From positions 3,844,001-3,908,000 of the forward strand of contig CAWUFE020000007.1 in NCBI GenBank assembly GCA_963921345.3: DNA of 64,000 bases, read 5' to 3'. Source of the DNA: Hoeflea_A sp963921345. Its GTDB lineage: Bacteria; Pseudomonadota; Alphaproteobacteria; Rhizobiales; Rhizobiaceae. Made by a program: the position numbers and the translations under genes. Within the stretch, counting starts at the first letter, position 1. Each line of letters opens with the position of its first letter. A model generated the notes under the pieces. It was not told the DNA's origin. It searched no databases and worked only from the letters and a program-made list of their open reading frames with translations. Shown here one piece after another: positions 62,729 through 64,000 of the stretch.

Positions 62729-64000
62729 ATGAATCCGGCGCAATGGCTGGTGCGAACGGCGCGGCGGCTGCCCGAAGCGCCGGCGCTGATGACGGGGCCG
62801 CATATCGACGCGACCTATGGTCAATTTGCCCGATCCGCAGCGGCCATCGCGCGATCGCTGCAGCAACGGCACGGGATCGGCGAAGGCGACCGGGTCGCGG
62901 TCTTCATGGGCAATTCCACCGCCTATCTGGAGGTGCTCTACGGCATCTGGTTTGCCGGTGCCGCCGCGGTGCCCATCAACGCCAAGCTGCACGCGCGCGA
63001 GGCCGCCTGGATCATCGGCGACGCCGGGGCCGCCGTCGCTTTCGTCGACGACATACGCGCCGACGCTCTGAACGCGGTGATGAAGGGCGGCGCTCCGACC
63101 ATGATCGAGCCGGCGGGGCAAGCGTTCGACGCCATGCGCAACGGCGATCCTCTGGCGCAACCCGTGGCAATGGCGGCCGACGACATGCTTTGGCTGTTTT
63201 ATACCTCCGGCACCACCGGCAAGCCCAAGGGCGTGATGATCTCCTGCGGCAATGTCGCGACCATGGCGTTCTGCTACTTCGTCGATGTCGACACGGTCGA
63301 ACCGGAGGACGCGACGCTCTACGCCGCGCCGATCTCCCACGGCGCCGGCCTCTACAATTTCATGCATGTGATGCGCGGCTGCCGGCATGTCGTGCCGGCC
63401 AGCGGCGGTTTCGACGCGGACGAGATCCTCGACCTGGCGCCGGGCCTGTCGCGCACCCATCTGTTCGCGGCGCCCACCATGGTGAAGCGGCTGGTCGCAC
63501 GCGCCACGGAGCGCGGCGAAACCGGCGACGGAATCAAGACGATCGTCTACGGCGGAGGACCGATGTACCGCGCCGACATCGAGGAGGCGGTCACCGTCAT
63601 GGGGCCGCGCTTCGTGCAGATCTACGGCCAGGGCGAGAGCCCGATGTGCATCACCGCCCTGCCACGCGCGGCCATTGCCGACCGCGGCCATCCGGACTGG
63701 GCGGCGCGCCTGGCCTCCGTCGGCACCGCCCAGTGCGCCTGCGAAGTGGCGATTCTCGACGCCGACGACCGGGAACTGCCGCGCGGCGAGATCGGCGAAA
63801 TCGCCGTGCGCGGCCGCTCGGTCATGCTCGGCTACTGGAACAACCCGGAGGCCACCGCGGCCGCGATCAGGGACGGCTGGCTGCATACCGGCGACGTCGG
63901 CTTCATGGACGAACACAGCTACGTGACGCTGCAGGACCGTTCCAAGGACATGATCATATCGGGCGGCAGCAACATCTATCCGCGCGAGGTCGAGGAAGTG
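62729..64000 (+). CDS. Acyl-CoA ligase / AMP-forming synthetase (runs off the window)
   Basis: The first 424 codons of an ANL-superfamily ligase. GGGAGGTGAG precedes ATG 62729. The phosphate-binding loop FYTSGTTGKPKGVM (about 161-174), YGQGES, DGWLHTGDVGFMDE and the hinge region DRSKDMIISGGSNIYPREVE are present. It activates a carboxylic acid as its CoA ester, presumably the acid imported by the TRAP system or the P450/enolase product. The C-terminal domain is outside the window. Confidence 0.9.
   Translation, partial: MNPAQWLVRTARRLPEAPALMTGPHIDATYGQFARSAAAIARSLQQRHGIGEGDRVAVFMGNSTAYLEVLYGIWFAGAAAVPINAKLHAREAAWIIGDAGAAVAFVDDIRADALNAVMKGGAPTMIEPAGQAFDAMRNGDPLAQPVAMAADDMLWLFYTSGTTGKPKGVMISCGNVATMAFCYFVDVDTVEPEDATLYAAPISHGAGLYNFMHVMRGCRHVVPASGGFDADEILDLAPGLSRTHLFAAPTMVKRLVARATERGETGDGIKTIVYGGGPMYRADIEEAVTVMGPRFVQIYGQGESPMCITALPRAAIADRGHPDWAARLASVGTAQCACEVAILDADDRELPRGEIGEIAVRGRSVMLGYWNNPEATAAAIRDGWLHTGDVGFMDEHSYVTLQDRSKDMIISGGSNIYPREVEEV

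Noticed and set aside
1..64000. CRISPR arrays, phage genes or toxin-antitoxin pairs
   Set aside because: No regularly spaced repeats, phage structural genes or convincing small gene pairs were seen.

Overview
The window looks like chromosomal DNA of a GC-rich, metabolically versatile alphaproteobacterium, probably Hyphomicrobiales/Rhizobiales or a near relative. This rests on the hisC-tyrA pair with an ATGA overlap, the large number of ABC and TRAP solute transporters with their own regulators, frequent GTG/TTG starts, and a tRNA-Arg(CCT) with an encoded CCA. I ran no database search; names come from motifs, residues and gene order.

Layout. 1-1249: hisC and the 5' end of tyrA (minus). 1439-8758: a nucleobase-type locus of a CodA-like deaminase, a BMP-family binding protein behind a strong inverted-repeat operator, an amidase, a double ABC ATPase and two permeases, joined by 4-11 nt overlaps. 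8759-10270: a small insert (NTF2-like protein, MBL hydrolase) closed by a diverged fossil of the upstream permease's 3' end. 10401-19299: a proline iminopeptidase-like hydrolase, a Tau/Ssu-type ABC operon, two AraC regulators (one membrane-anchored), a secreted alpha/beta hydrolase, an SRPBCC protein, an OxyR-like LysR lacking the peroxidatic Cys, and two very small genes. 19393-26610: an acid-sugar locus (enolase-superfamily dehydratase, NAD-dependent dehydrogenase, UgpC-type ABC importer, GntR regulator). 26677-30453: threonine aldolase, a MarR/GST pair with mirrored operators, a VOC protein, a Tat-exported protein and tRNA-Arg. 30560-44901: BON-MscS channel, IorAB-type molybdenum oxidoreductase with TetR, Rieske oxygenase/reductase with TetR and a 27-bp palindrome, SLC13-RCK transporter, a type I secretion ABC/MFP pair and an MHS-type MFS transporter.

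44902-55800 is a patchwork accessory region of visibly lower GC: a frameshifted NUDIX gene, a GNAT gene, an orphan TRAP binding protein whose 5' leader is cut by an IS6-family remnant, a decapitated VOC gene, a cupin, a second damaged IS6 transposase interrupted by an apparently complete IS21-family element, a GFA-family protein, and an exported MBL protein with a divergent TetR and two matching operators. Degenerate intergenic repeats are scattered through it.

55818-64000 returns to high GC and holds the most interesting locus: an enolase-superfamily enzyme, a putidaredoxin-type ferredoxin and a P450 with a non-canonical I-helix, a LysR regulator flanked on both sides by nearly identical 15-bp sites, a DctPQM TRAP transporter, and an acyl-CoA ligase that runs off the end. 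It reads as a self-contained uptake/oxidation/activation pathway for an unidentified organic acid or betaine-like compound.
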